A model generated the notes under the pieces. That model saw nothing but the letters and a program-made list of their open reading frames with translations. It was not told the origin of the DNA and made no database searches. Positions 1 to 8,673 of a stretch of 64,000 nucleotides of DNA are shown here, one piece after another. Position 1 is the first letter of the stretch; every line of letters begins with the position of its first letter. A program made the translations under genes and the position numbers. This DNA comes from Opitutaceae bacterium (GTDB lineage Bacteria; Verrucomicrobiota; Verrucomicrobiia; Opitutales; Opitutaceae): positions 50,934-114,933 of the forward strand of contig JADJTK010000018.1 in assembly GCA_016711225.1 (NCBI GenBank), given 5' to 3'.

Positions 1-856
1 CGCGCACGGTCTCCTCCACCGCCGCGTTCACCGCGTGAAATTGGTGATATCCGGCGATGATCTTGTGCAACGCGCCGTTGTCCGGGTCTTCCTCGAAGAC
101 GATGAAATGCTGGAGCAGGTCGAGGAAACGCCGGCGGTCGAACACCCCGCGCACCATCACCTCCAACTCCAGCGCCGTCTTGGGCGCATCCGTCTCACCA
201 TCGATTGTGCGACAAACCTTGAACCACTCCTGGTTGGCCGTGAGCGAACCGATGCGCGCCTGCAACCCATCGCTCAGCACCAGCAGCGCGTTGTACTGGA
301 GCAATGACGGGATCTCGGCCTTGTAGGTCTGGAGTTGCGCATAGGCGCTCCAGATCGTGGCGTCCTCGTCGGCCGCGTTCTTCAGCTCGATCACGCCCAG
401 CGGCAGTCCGTTGACGAACACGATGATATCCGGTCGTCGATTATGCTGCCCCTCGATCACCGTGAACTGGTTCACCGCCAGCCAATCGTTCGCGAGCACG
501 TCACCGAAATCCACCAACCAAGCCTGGTCGTGTTTGATTGAGCCGTCTGGCCTCGCGTATTCGACCGGCACGCCCTCGCGCACCAACCGCTGAAAAACCC
601 GATTCGTTTGCACCAGCGAAGGCGACCCCACCCGCAGCACCTTCCGCAGCGCATCCTCCCTCGCCTCATCCGGGATAGCCGGGTTCAGCCGCCGGATCGC
701 CTCACGCAGACGCTCGACCAGTACAACGTCGCCAAACCCATCCCGCTCTGCTGCCGGTTCGCCCGGCGCCATCTCCGGCCCATGGCATACGACATATCCG
801 AGGTCCGAGAACCAGCTCAGCGAGGCATCTTCGACGGTGGATTCGTTCAGGGGCAT
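1..856 (-). CDS. hsdR: Type I restriction enzyme, R (restriction/translocase) subunit, N-terminal part
   Basis: The reading frame starts at the ATG at 856 (MPLNESTVEDASLSWF) and runs off the left edge, so only about 285 N-terminal residues are visible. This is the HsdR nuclease domain. The stretch reading RPDIIVFVNGLPLGVIELKN carries the D...ExK core of the PD-(D/E)xK fold, preceded by VIEGQHN and DFGDVLANDWLAVNQF, which are typical of HsdR. The motor helicase domains would lie outside the window. HsdR forms an R2M2S complex with HsdM and HsdS, translocates DNA and cuts at a distance. The gene is the last of a tightly packed minus-strand operon and starts 3 bases after the stop of the GIY-YIG-like gene. 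No frameshift is seen in the visible part. Confidence 0.93.
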   Translation of the reverse strand, partial: MPLNESTVEDASLSWFSDLGYVVCHGPEMAPGEPAAERDGFGDVVLVERLREAIRRLNPAIPDEAREDALRKVLRVGSPSLVQTNRVFQRLVREGVPVEYARPDGSIKHDQAWLVDFGDVLANDWLAVNQFTVIEGQHNRRPDIIVFVNGLPLGVIELKNAADEDATIWSAYAQLQTYKAEIPSLLQYNALLVLSDGLQARIGSLTANQEWFKVCRTIDGETDAPKTALELEVMVRGVFDRRRFLDLLQHFIVFEEDPDNGALHKIIAGYHQFHAVNAAVEETVR

Positions 857-859
857 GGC

Positions 860-1378
860 CTAAATTCCCATAATCCGCTGGAATGCCCTCACGCTTGTCC
901 GCTTTCCGGCTCCTAGCGGAGAATTCAGGAAACCCGGAACGACGATCTCCCGAAGCACTTTCGTTGCGGATCGGTTGAGCAAGTCCGCGTTTCTTTCGAG
1001 CGCTGAGCCGATGAGTAACAGTTCAAGATCTTGGATATCGAAGTAGCCATTGATGCTAGGCTTCGAAAAACGCCCGCTGGACGTGTGGCGTGCGATCAGA
1101 GTAATGTAGGCGGAGCCGCCGCCTCCATCCATTGCGCGTTCGATCTTAAGGATCTTGTCCGCCGTAAAACACTCGTACCGGTACGATTGGCGCTGAGCCA
1201 TACCGACATACCACACCCGGCTACGAACTGAGATCAGGTAACAGCCGCAGGCATCGGGAAGACCCGGATACTCTGCATCAAGATCATGCCAGAACTCCCT
1301 TCTGGCGGAAGCTTCATGGGTGAAGTGCCTCGCTTTATGGCGGGGCAATTCGAATGGACCGTATATTCCGTAGTTCAT
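860..1378 (-). CDS. GIY-YIG-like nuclease-domain protein in the RM operon
   Basis: About 172 residues from MNYGIYGPFELP. The segment GCYLISVRSRVWYVGMA followed by an Arg-rich helix and a Phe resembles the GIY-YIG beta-hairpin (GCY...WYVG), so a GIY-YIG superfamily fold is likely, though the exact family is unknown to me. An in-frame ATG at 1420 would add 14 residues, overlap the upstream gene by 23 bases and has a GAAGG upstream. I prefer 1378 because MNYGIYGPFELPRHK looks like a natural family N-terminus. The gene lies between the GmrSD-type gene and hsdR. The role is probably accessory nuclease or DNA recognition; this is inferred from the fold and context only. Confidence 0.65.
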   Translation of the reverse strand: MNYGIYGPFELPRHKARHFTHEASARREFWHDLDAEYPGLPDACGCYLISVRSRVWYVGMAQRQSYRYECFTADKILKIERAMDGGGGSAYITLIARHTSSGRFSKPSINGYFDIQDLELLLIGSALERNADLLNRSATKVLREIVVPGFLNSPLGAGKRTSVRAFQRIMGI

Positions 1379-1397
1379 CGGCGAATTTGTCCAATGG

Positions 1398-3770
1398 TCA
1401 CTTCGCCGCTTGGGCTTCATTGAGCCGGCCTTCGGGCAACGCTGCGATCCGCTCGCTGAAGACTTCCTGCAATCGCTCCAGCTTCTCAGCCAACCAATCG
1501 TGTTGGGCGGACCACTGCCCTCGATCCGTCGGATCGCTGCCCAAGTGAACCGAGGCAAAGCTGTGAACGCCGCCAGAAGCCTCATCCCACTCCAGAGCGA
1601 ATCCGAGATCCTTGGCAATCGCCGGACTCAGCGCCTGCATGGCGCGGAAGATCGCTTTTGCCTCCCCCGATTTGAAGGTCACGCCGGCAACAACCTTCCC
1701 ATCTCGCCGGTGCAGCCCCGCCCAGAGGCTGGCGCGCGTGCTACCGAGCGGGAAGCCCATCCAGGATCGGGCGTGTGGCTGACGCGATTCGCGCAGCTTC
1801 CCTCGCCGACGCACCGCGACCAAAAACTCGCTCCAATACTCCAGTTGCTGGGCCCTGACCGGCGTGAGTTCACCCTCTTCGGATTGGCCGTCTCCGCCCT
1901 CTTCGTCGGGGTCCTCAACGATTGGCCGGCTCACCGCCATCGATGGCAGCGCACTGAGCTCCACGGGCGGTTCCGAACCGACGGCGGTGTTTGCTGGCAC
2001 CTCCCGCAGCGACTCGAATCCGCGTCGGATGATCGCAGCCATCAACCTCCGCCGCGCCGCCAGGAACGCTGCGTACTCCATCTGCTCCCAGCCCTCAGGC
2101 AGGGCGTGGTACTCGTGCATTGTCGCCCAGTCTTGCGGCGAGAAGCGTGCCCGGACCTGCGGCACGTAGTCGCGGGGCGACTCGTCGCTGATGTCGATAT
2201 TGTCCGGCCACTCGATCAACGCGAAGTTCGCGACCTGGTTGATCTGCTTCATGTCGTCGATCTCGTTGCGCTCCAGCCAAGCCCGCGGGAACAGATGGTG
2301 CCGCTCCAACGCTCGCTTCGTCGCCCGGATCGTCGGATCGAGCAGATCAGCCACCTTCTTGTGGGAGAACAGCACCGGCGCGCTCAGCCGATTCTGCGCC
2401 GCCAAATAGGCGAAGAGCTCGGGATTGCGCGCCGACGAACTGTCGAGGTTCGACGGCAATGTCACCGTCCAGAAATCGTTGGTCAGTTCGTTGGCCATGA
2501 TTCCTTCGAGCTTCGCCACGAAGCCTTCGGCATCCTTCACCTCTTTGAGGCGGTTCAGGTCCGCATCCATGATCGTTTCCGGCGACGTCGTATAGCGTCC
2601 GGTGAGGCTTGCCGCGAAAAACCACCGGCCAATCACGCGCTGCAGTCGATACTCCGGTAGATTGAAGCGTTTCCGTCCGATCAGGTAGAAGGCGTAGGCA
2701 TACAGGAGCGCGTTCAGCGACGAGAGCATTTCCCCGCTACGGAATCCGGCACCGATCAGGCACGAGAGGAATTGGTGCCAATGCCGCAGGTCGAGCACCT
2801 CGCGCTGGGCATTCTGGAGTTGGACAAACTGCGACTCACGGCGCCCGGCGGAAAATTCGCCTGTGTCCATGTCCTTGCCACGCAGCACCTGATAGACGCT
2901 CTTCAGCCGCCCGCGCTCGAATCCCACCGCGACCGCCACCCGCAGAAGCTGATCGGGATCCGGTCGGAGGAAGTGGTTGAAAGGCGAAGGCGGCGAACCC
3001 GGCGACGGAGCCTGCCGCGCGCTCCGGCAGAACTGTTCCAGGTCACGACGGCCATCATCCCAGAAGACCGACATCAGGGTGAGAATGAAGTCCGCCTGGT
3101 TGAGCCGCACCCCCTCGCTGTTGATGCGTACGAAGATGTCGGCCACTTGCTCCTCGTCGACGCTTGCGGCGATCTCCAGCGCCGTGAACGGGTATTTCTG
3201 GAGATCGAAGAGCCGGTCGAGGTTGTGGCTGATCAACTCCTCCTCCGCGTCCGACAAAGCCCCCTTCGCCGACGCGAGCTGTTTGAGAAATGCCTTTACC
3301 ATCTGGTAGCTCGATTGGCCCGACGCCCACAACTGCGAGACATTCGGAATCCACTCCGGATCCCGCCGGACGGCGGCGTCCGCGACCTCGAACTTCCCAT
3401 CTCGGGGGCGGAACGCGATTTCTATCTGCCGTTCGCGATAGTCCTCATCGAGCACCTTACGTCCGCGGAAGACGGCGAAAAGCGACGTCAGCCGCTGCTG
3501 TCCGTCGACGATCAAACGGTGCGCCACCGCATGCTGCTTTGCCCCCACGCCGATATGCTTGCCTGCGCCGTTGGTCGCGTTCTCCCAGAACAGAAAGTAG
3601 CCGACGGGGAAGCCGCGATACATCGAGTCGAACAGGTCGCGAACCTTCGCATTCGACCACACGAACGGTCGCTGAATGTCCGGCAGTCCGATGTCGCCGA
3701 TGTCGATATAATGGAGCAGACCACTGAGGTCGTAATCCACCTTCTTGAAGCAGGTCTTAAGTTCGCTCAT
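1398..3770 (-). CDS. DUF262 / DUF1524-like / DUF4268 protein (GmrSD-type restriction factor)
   Basis: 790 residues. Residues about 10-230 are a DUF262 (ParB/Srx-like) domain with LPDIQRPFVWSNAKVRDLFD and the hallmark VDGQQRLTSLFAV, the nucleotide-handling site of GmrS-type proteins. Around residues 490-540, RHHLFPRAWLERN followed by INQVANFALI matches the HNH-like DUF1524 (GmrD) motif with paired His and trailing Asn. The C-terminal ~140 residues resemble DUF4268 (EYWSEFLVAV, then ASLWAGLHRRDGK). The GmrSD family includes type IV enzymes that cut modified phage DNA. Here the gene is embedded in a type I RM operon, starting 18 bases after a truncated gene remnant. It probably adds defence against phages with modified DNA; the substrate is unknown. 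Confidence 0.85.
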   Translation of the reverse strand: MSELKTCFKKVDYDLSGLLHYIDIGDIGLPDIQRPFVWSNAKVRDLFDSMYRGFPVGYFLFWENATNGAGKHIGVGAKQHAVAHRLIVDGQQRLTSLFAVFRGRKVLDEDYRERQIEIAFRPRDGKFEVADAAVRRDPEWIPNVSQLWASGQSSYQMVKAFLKQLASAKGALSDAEEELISHNLDRLFDLQKYPFTALEIAASVDEEQVADIFVRINSEGVRLNQADFILTLMSVFWDDGRRDLEQFCRSARQAPSPGSPPSPFNHFLRPDPDQLLRVAVAVGFERGRLKSVYQVLRGKDMDTGEFSAGRRESQFVQLQNAQREVLDLRHWHQFLSCLIGAGFRSGEMLSSLNALLYAYAFYLIGRKRFNLPEYRLQRVIGRWFFAASLTGRYTTSPETIMDADLNRLKEVKDAEGFVAKLEGIMANELTNDFWTVTLPSNLDSSSARNPELFAYLAAQNRLSAPVLFSHKKVADLLDPTIRATKRALERHHLFPRAWLERNEIDDMKQINQVANFALIEWPDNIDISDESPRDYVPQVRARFSPQDWATMHEYHALPEGWEQMEYAAFLAARRRLMAAIIRRGFESLREVPANTAVGSEPPVELSALPSMAVSRPIVEDPDEEGGDGQSEEGELTPVRAQQLEYWSEFLVAVRRRGKLRESRQPHARSWMGFPLGSTRASLWAGLHRRDGKVVAGVTFKSGEAKAIFRAMQALSPAIAKDLGFALEWDEASGGVHSFASVHLGSDPTDRGQWSAQHDWLAEKLERLQEVFSERIAALPEGRLNEAQAAK

Positions 3771-3788
3771 GGGGGAATATTCACAGTA

Positions 3789-3959
3789 CTACACAACGCC
3801 CGTCTGTTGGAACTCCGACCGGCTCCGAACTTCCGGATACAGCTTCCGCGGAAACACCAACGCCTTGCCGATCCAGTTCGAGCGTTCTACTAGCCGCAAG
3901 CCGTCGGGATCGCCGTCGGCGACGAAGATGCGCAGGGAGAATGGTTGGGGTGAAATCAT
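3789..3959 (-). pseudogene. Truncated N-terminal fragment of a GIY-YIG/DUF4357-type protein
   Basis: A 56-codon frame (ATG 3959, TAG 3789-3791) missing from standard ORF calls. It contains RIFVADGDPDGLRLVERSNW and then GKALVFPRKLYPEVRSRSEF followed by QQTGVV and a stop. This matches the N-terminus of a family of roughly 300-residue GIY-YIG nuclease proteins that travel with type I RM genes, in which TGVY opens the GIY-YIG hairpin. Here it stops just where that domain should begin, so the nuclease part is lost. It starts 12 bases after the DUF3644 gene and ends 18 bases before the GmrSD-type gene. Family assignment is from memory of the conserved N-terminal motif. Confidence 0.6.
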
Positions 3960-3971
3960 GGCTAGCGTGGG

Positions 3972-4958
3972 TTACCTGTAGCGCTCAGCGTTCGCTTGGC
4001 AGTGTGTCCTAACTTGCTCTATCCACGGTTCATACCAGAACCAGGTCCCCTCAACATTGGTGCCGAGTCCTTTGGCCGGATTCTTCGCATCTTGTTCCTG
4101 CCAGATCAAGGTATGATAGTGTAAGCTGAACTTCGGGAAACCCTCCTGCTTCATTGTGTCGACGATCGACTTCGGGCGATGCTTAGGGCGCTCCGTTTCC
4201 TTAATGAGCGCGTATTTGTGGTTCACATTCTTCGCCAACTCCGAGTCAGCTTTCACAAACTCAATCACTTCGTCTGCCTGTCCTTTGTGGTTGGCCGTCT
4301 TGGCGATGAAGAGCACACGATAGGCGAACTTCGGACTGTTGAATTCCGCCTCGGTCAGTTTAGTTTCAAAACCTTCGACAAACGACTTTATATGGGTGGG
4401 CAACGTTGATTGCGCTTCGAGCTGTTCGGCTTGGTCCCGTGTAATCGACGAGAACTGGAGGCTGAACGAAAGGTGCTTGTCGATTGCGTGTTCGTCGCCG
4501 AAGAACTTCTTGATGTGGTCGTTGTAGTTTAAGCAGCACGCTTGGAACTTCGCGCTGAACGACGCATCAATGCTCGTCGTCATCTGATGCTCAATCTCGT
4601 GGCGAATGCCGATGAGGAATCGAAGGTTGTTTGCGGAATCGGGGTCAACCGGGCTGGGATCTTCATTCAGGCAACGCTCTAGTTCCCAGTATTTATAGGC
4701 CCCCTTCGCTGTGCGATCGAAGCGCCGGTTCGTTCCCTTCTGTTCGAAGTATCGATATTCGACGCCGTGCTTCCGATAGAACGCGTGAAGCATGTAGGTC
4801 CACGCTATGTTCATCAGCACGATAAACATCTCGGACTTGAAAGTGATTTGCGGGTTGTTAAAGATTTGGACGGCTGCCAAGGCAGCTTCCCGCGACTTGT
4901 GGATCAGTTCATCCGAAACCGAATGGACCCTTCTATTACGCTTCTTGGGGCCTGGCAT
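3972..4958 (-). CDS. DUF3644 domain protein
   Basis: 328 residues from MPGPKKRNRRVHS. Residues about 15-190 match DUF3644: HKSREAALAAVQIFNNP, then FKSEMFIVLMNIAWTYMLHA and a helical stretch with GIRHEIEHQM. That R-x-x-x-H-like feature is reminiscent of HEPN-type RNases, to which DUF3644 has been related. The C-terminal ~130 residues contain a basic segment (KETERPKHRPKSIVDTMKQ) that may bind nucleic acid. DUF3644 proteins are common cargo of type I RM and defence islands; their biochemical role is not established. The gene starts 5 bases past the stop of an hsdS remnant and is in the same operon. Confidence 0.75.
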   Translation of the reverse strand: MPGPKKRNRRVHSVSDELIHKSREAALAAVQIFNNPQITFKSEMFIVLMNIAWTYMLHAFYRKHGVEYRYFEQKGTNRRFDRTAKGAYKYWELERCLNEDPSPVDPDSANNLRFLIGIRHEIEHQMTTSIDASFSAKFQACCLNYNDHIKKFFGDEHAIDKHLSFSLQFSSITRDQAEQLEAQSTLPTHIKSFVEGFETKLTEAEFNSPKFAYRVLFIAKTANHKGQADEVIEFVKADSELAKNVNHKYALIKETERPKHRPKSIVDTMKQEGFPKFSLHYHTLIWQEQDAKNPAKGLGTNVEGTWFWYEPWIEQVRTHCQANAERYR

Positions 4959-4963
4959 GGTGT

Positions 4964-5068
4964 TCAGGCCTCAAGTTTGGCTACGCTCAACTTCCCGCTC
5001 AGCAGCTTCGGCAGCAGCGCGTCGCGCAGGTTGGCGAGGGTGCGAGATTGGTGGAGGTTAGCGGTCAT
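4964..5068 (-). pseudogene. Duplicated 3' end of an hsdS gene (34-codon remnant)
   Basis: A short frame whose product contains SRTLANLRDALLPKLLSGKL, nearly identical to the C-terminus of the intact HsdS (SRTLATLRDTLLPKLLSGEL). At the DNA level 4984-5050 aligns with 5879-5945 with 5 mismatches in 67 bases, a direct repeat offset by 895 bases. The remnant begins with an ATGA overlap with the preceding gene's stop. It is the tail of a former or incoming hsdS and marks a recombination event that placed the MerR/HEPN-like gene between two copies of the hsdS end. It is too short to function as a specificity subunit. Confidence 0.85.
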
Positions 5069-5850
5069 TTTTTCTTTCTCACGGGTTTGCCCTTCGCCCC
5101 AGTGCGGAGAATTGCCATGTCAAGGGCGTCGAAGACGCGCCTCATCGCGAACTGGAAGTGGCGGAAATCAAACCAGTGCTCAAAATAGCGGCTGCAACCC
5201 ATGTCATCGTCCACATATCGAAACGCCGTGCCCGCGGGATCAATCTGCTCAAGCTGGAGAATCCACTCCCGGATGGGCGGTGGCAGCGTCACTTTTCTCC
5301 GTTGCTCGACGAGTTGCACGCAACGAGCCAGCGAGTGAGTGATTTCGTCAATCTCTCCAATGAGTTTAAGATATAGTTCCAGCGTGTGCCGGTAGGCAAA
5401 AAGAACCGGATACGCCCATCCATCGACCTCGTTCTTTTCAAGCGCCGTCCGAAGCATGGATTCAGCGACGTGCCGATAGCTCCGAGCCAGTTCGAGATAT
5501 TCATATCGCCCGCCACCCACGAGCAAGATGCCATGACGCCACGTTTCGTCGAGGTCATCTGGGGGATCCTGAATCAATGGCGAGTGCAAGTAGAGGTGCT
5601 CCACATAAGCATCCTCGCGGTGTTCCCCCTGATTTAGTCCGACCTTGATGCACTCGACGTCCGGCTCCTCCTCCCAGTGATGACAAACATACATCAGTAC
5701 CAATAGATCGGCGTCGTTGAACATCCGCACCTTCCCCTTGGTCGGATTGGCAGTGGAGGATAGGAAGCTTTTGAAATCGAAAGTCCACCGTTTCACTTGC
5801 AGCACATCTGCGTCGAGAATCTTTGCCACTTTGGCTGCGGTGCGATTCAT
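5065..5850 (-). CDS. MerR-like HTH plus HEPN-like helical protein, RM-operon cargo
   Basis: 261 residues from MNRTAAKVAKILDAD. The start is fixed by a strong AGGAGGTG ribosome-binding site 6 bases upstream (5855-5862). Residues 1-75 look like a MerR-type winged helix (TAAKVAKIL, later VRMFNDADLLVLMYV). Residues ~120-170 hold RYEYLELARSYRHVAESML and then PVLFAYRHTLELYLKLI, an all-helical region with an R-x-x-x-x-H-like pattern that recalls HEPN/Abi-type domains. Function is not established; a phage-responsive RNase or regulator is a reasonable guess. The gene is inserted between hsdS and an hsdS-tail repeat, and its stop overlaps the remnant's ATG. It ends in a basic tail (KGKPVRKKK). Confidence 0.6.
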   Translation of the reverse strand: MNRTAAKVAKILDADVLQVKRWTFDFKSFLSSTANPTKGKVRMFNDADLLVLMYVCHHWEEEPDVECIKVGLNQGEHREDAYVEHLYLHSPLIQDPPDDLDETWRHGILLVGGGRYEYLELARSYRHVAESMLRTALEKNEVDGWAYPVLFAYRHTLELYLKLIGEIDEITHSLARCVQLVEQRRKVTLPPPIREWILQLEQIDPAGTAFRYVDDDMGCSRYFEHWFDFRHFQFAMRRVFDALDMAILRTGAKGKPVRKKK

Positions 5851-5864
5851 GATGGCACCTCCTG

Positions 5865-7085
5865 TTAGCACTCCGTCACGCTCAACTCCCCGCTCAGCAG
5901 TTTCGGCAGGAGCGTGTCGCGCAGGGTGGCGAGGGTGCGAGATTGTTCGGCGTTGGCCGCGATCTGGTCGTCAATCGGTTTGAGCTCGTGAGCGATCGCG
6001 ATCTGACGAGAGGGCGGAGGAAGCTGGATGACCATCTTCCGTTGGTCCTGGAGACTCACATAGGGAGCCATGTCAGTCTGCCGGCTCACTGCATCGACTT
6101 GGCGCATGAATCCGTCCGTGGCCATCCAGCGATAAAGCACGTTGGGATGAAGCCGGTCAGGGACAAGCGAGCGCCAGAAACAAACCTGTGGTGAATAAAC
6201 GAAACGCCCGGTCCTAGAAGAAACCCTCGTGATACGACCAACAGTCCCTTTTGAAGTGAACGCCACATCGCCGACTTGCCCTACTTTGTGGCCAGCCGCA
6301 TTGACGCCCCGAGCGCCCAGCATTTCAGCACCCAAAAGATCGAGACCGCTCTCCTTCAGATTTCCTGCACGCACAAACGGCAGACCATCGGTACCCATTT
6401 CTGAATTCTTTGCCCGGTAGCCGTCGCCAATAACAAGGGCTCCTTCATCAATTAGCGACTGAACCCGATGCTCCTCAATATAGCCCGAACAAGAGTCCAT
6501 CCAGTTTGCGAACAGCGCCCGAGCCATTGCCTCCAGCGTTGAGTTCATCCTCCGGTTCAACTCGATCTTGTCGTCCAGCGACCCAAGCATCGCCGCGATG
6601 GCTCTCTGTTCGGCGATGGGAGGGAGCAAGATTTCGTATGACTTGATCTGCCCTCCGCTGATATGAGGGATGGAAGTACCGGTACGAACTCTCGCCACGT
6701 AGTCACGAAACTGCGGATTGCCGATTATGAAACGGAGGAAACCTTGATCCATGGTCTGTCTCGCCCGAAGTCGCGCGACACGCTGAACAAGCAAACAGGG
6801 GAGGTCCTTGTTCCGGACGCGGACCCAATTTTTGCCAACCTTCGAACCATCCATCCCCAAAAGAACGTCATTCTCTTTAAGGAGATTCCGCTCAAGGTCA
6901 GGAGTCAGATCGGGCCAATATCGAGCTTTCTCATCCCACTCAAACTCTCCTTCTTTTACATTATCACCTCTGGCCAACAGCGTGCCGGAGTCCGGTGTGG
7001 TTCCGAAACGGGCACTTTGGAATGCCTCGCCAGTAGCAAGGTCCACATGTTCGCCAATTGTTGTTTCCAACCAGTCACGCGCCAT
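5865..7085 (-). CDS. hsdS: Type I restriction-modification specificity subunit
   Basis: 406 residues with two target-recognition domains. The first (residues 1-160) opens with ARDWLETTIGEHVDLATGEA and ends in the conserved spacer LLPPIAEQRAIAAMLGSLDD plus KIELNRRMN. The second (about 200-370) ends in LPPPSRQIAIAHELKPIDDQ and IAANAEQSRTLATLRD. The two repeats set the bipartite DNA target. The gene overlaps the end of hsdM by 11 bases, indicating translational coupling. Its last 67 bases are duplicated at 4984-5050, on the far side of the MerR/HEPN-like gene. The protein looks intact. Confidence 0.95.
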   Translation of the reverse strand: MARDWLETTIGEHVDLATGEAFQSARFGTTPDSGTLLARGDNVKEGEFEWDEKARYWPDLTPDLERNLLKENDVLLGMDGSKVGKNWVRVRNKDLPCLLVQRVARLRARQTMDQGFLRFIIGNPQFRDYVARVRTGTSIPHISGGQIKSYEILLPPIAEQRAIAAMLGSLDDKIELNRRMNSTLEAMARALFANWMDSCSGYIEEHRVQSLIDEGALVIGDGYRAKNSEMGTDGLPFVRAGNLKESGLDLLGAEMLGARGVNAAGHKVGQVGDVAFTSKGTVGRITRVSSRTGRFVYSPQVCFWRSLVPDRLHPNVLYRWMATDGFMRQVDAVSRQTDMAPYVSLQDQRKMVIQLPPPSRQIAIAHELKPIDDQIAANAEQSRTLATLRDTLLPKLLSGELSVTEC

Positions 7086-8673
7086 AGCCGAGTCCTTTCA
7101 AATTGGCGCGAATAGAGGCTTCGAGCTTCGCCGACTCGGCGAATTGAGCGTTCAGTTCGGCGACGAGACGCGGCATCTTTTCCTCGAAGGGGTCTCCGTC
7201 GTCCTCGACTTCTTCAGCACCGACATAGCGGCCGGGCGTCAGAACGTGGCCGTGCGTGGCAATCTCGGCGGCGGTGGCGGATTTGCAGAGGCCAGCGACG
7301 TCCTCGTATTTGCCCGCTCCCTTGTCGCCCCGCCAGGCGTGGTAGATCGACGTAACCTTCGAGAGATCGGCGGCGGTGAGCTCGCGGTGGACGCGGTCGA
7401 TGAGCGTGCCCATCTTCCGGGCATCGATGAACAGCGTTTCGCGTTGGCGATTCCTCAAACCCGGCCGGCTCGGAGAGCCAGCCCTACCCTTCTTGTCCTT
7501 GGTGAGAAACCAGAGGCAGACGGGGATCTGGGTGCTGTAGAAAAGCTGACCGGGCATCGCGACCATGCAGTCGACGAGATCCGCCTCGATGAGCGCCTTG
7601 CGGATGTCGCCTTCGCCGGACTGGTTCGACGACATGCTGCCGTTGGCGAGGACGAAACCGGCCATGCCGTGGGGCGAGAGATGGTGGATGAAGTGCTGCA
7701 CCCAGGCGAAGTTGGCGTTGCCCTTGGGCGGCACCCCATACTGCCAACGCACATCGTCGTCCTTGCGGAACCAGTCGGAGTCGTTGAAGGGCGGATTCGC
7801 CAAAACAAAGTCGGCGCGAAGGTCGGGATGCTGATCGCTGCGGAACGTGTCGGCATGCTCCTTGCCGAAGTCGGCCTCGATGCCGCGCAGGGCGAGATTC
7901 ATCACCGCAAGGCGACGCGTGGTGGCGTTGCTCTCCTGACCGTAGATGCTGATGTCGCCGAGCTTGCCGCCGTGGGCTTCGACAAACTTCTCCGACTGCA
8001 CAAACATGCCGCCGGAGCCGCAGCACGGGTCATAAATGCGGCCCTTGTACGGCGCGAGCATCTCGACCAAGCAGCGCACAACGCAGGACGGCGTGTAGAA
8101 CTGCCCGCCGTTCTTGCCCTCTGCACTGGCGAAGCGGGTGAGAAAGTACTCATACACGCGCCCGAGCAGATCGACGGACCGATGCGTCTTCTCGCCCTCG
8201 CTGGCCGCGGTGAGCGTGATCGTAGCGATCAGGTCGACCAGTTCCCCGAGGCGATGCTTGTCGAGCCCGGGGCGGGCATAGTCCTTCGGGAGCACGCCCT
8301 TCAGCCGCGTGTTGTCCCGCTCGATCGCGACCATGGCGTCGTCGACGATCTTGCCGATGGTCGGCTGCTTGGCGTTGGCCTGGAGATGGGACCAACGGCC
8401 CTCCTTCGGCACCCAAAAGACGTTTTCGGCCCGGTACTCGTCGGCATCCTCGGGGTTAGCGCCCTTGTAGTCGCCCTTGCCCTCGACGAGCTTGGCCCGG
8501 TGCTCCTCGAACGTGTCGGAGATGTACTTGAGGAAGATAAGCCCGAGGACGACGTGCTTGTACTCTGCAGCGTCCATATTCGAACGCAGCTTGTCGGCTG
8601 CGAGCCAGAGCTTGGCCTCGAAGCCGATGTTGGCCGTGGATTGGTCGGACGATGCTTTGCTGGGGCGAGCCAT
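7075..8673 (-). CDS. hsdM: Type I restriction-modification methyltransferase subunit
   Basis: 532 residues from MARPSKASSDQSTANIGFEA. The N-terminal HsdM domain shows LWLAADKLRSNMDAAEYKHV and VLGLIFLKYISDTFEE. The N6-adenine methyltransferase core has AdoMet motif I DPCCGSGGMFV near residue 213 and catalytic motif IV NPPFNDSDWF. The C-terminal part holds SNQSGEGDIRKALIEADLVD and FYSTQIPVCLWFLTK, typical of HsdM. It is the first gene of the nine-frame minus-strand RM operon. An upstream in-frame ATG at 8733 exists but the added residues do not look conserved. Confidence 0.96.
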   Translation of the reverse strand: MARPSKASSDQSTANIGFEAKLWLAADKLRSNMDAAEYKHVVLGLIFLKYISDTFEEHRAKLVEGKGDYKGANPEDADEYRAENVFWVPKEGRWSHLQANAKQPTIGKIVDDAMVAIERDNTRLKGVLPKDYARPGLDKHRLGELVDLIATITLTAASEGEKTHRSVDLLGRVYEYFLTRFASAEGKNGGQFYTPSCVVRCLVEMLAPYKGRIYDPCCGSGGMFVQSEKFVEAHGGKLGDISIYGQESNATTRRLAVMNLALRGIEADFGKEHADTFRSDQHPDLRADFVLANPPFNDSDWFRKDDDVRWQYGVPPKGNANFAWVQHFIHHLSPHGMAGFVLANGSMSSNQSGEGDIRKALIEADLVDCMVAMPGQLFYSTQIPVCLWFLTKDKKGRAGSPSRPGLRNRQRETLFIDARKMGTLIDRVHRELTAADLSKVTSIYHAWRGDKGAGKYEDVAGLCKSATAAEIATHGHVLTPGRYVGAEEVEDDGDPFEEKMPRLVAELNAQFAESAKLEASIRANLKGLGYGA

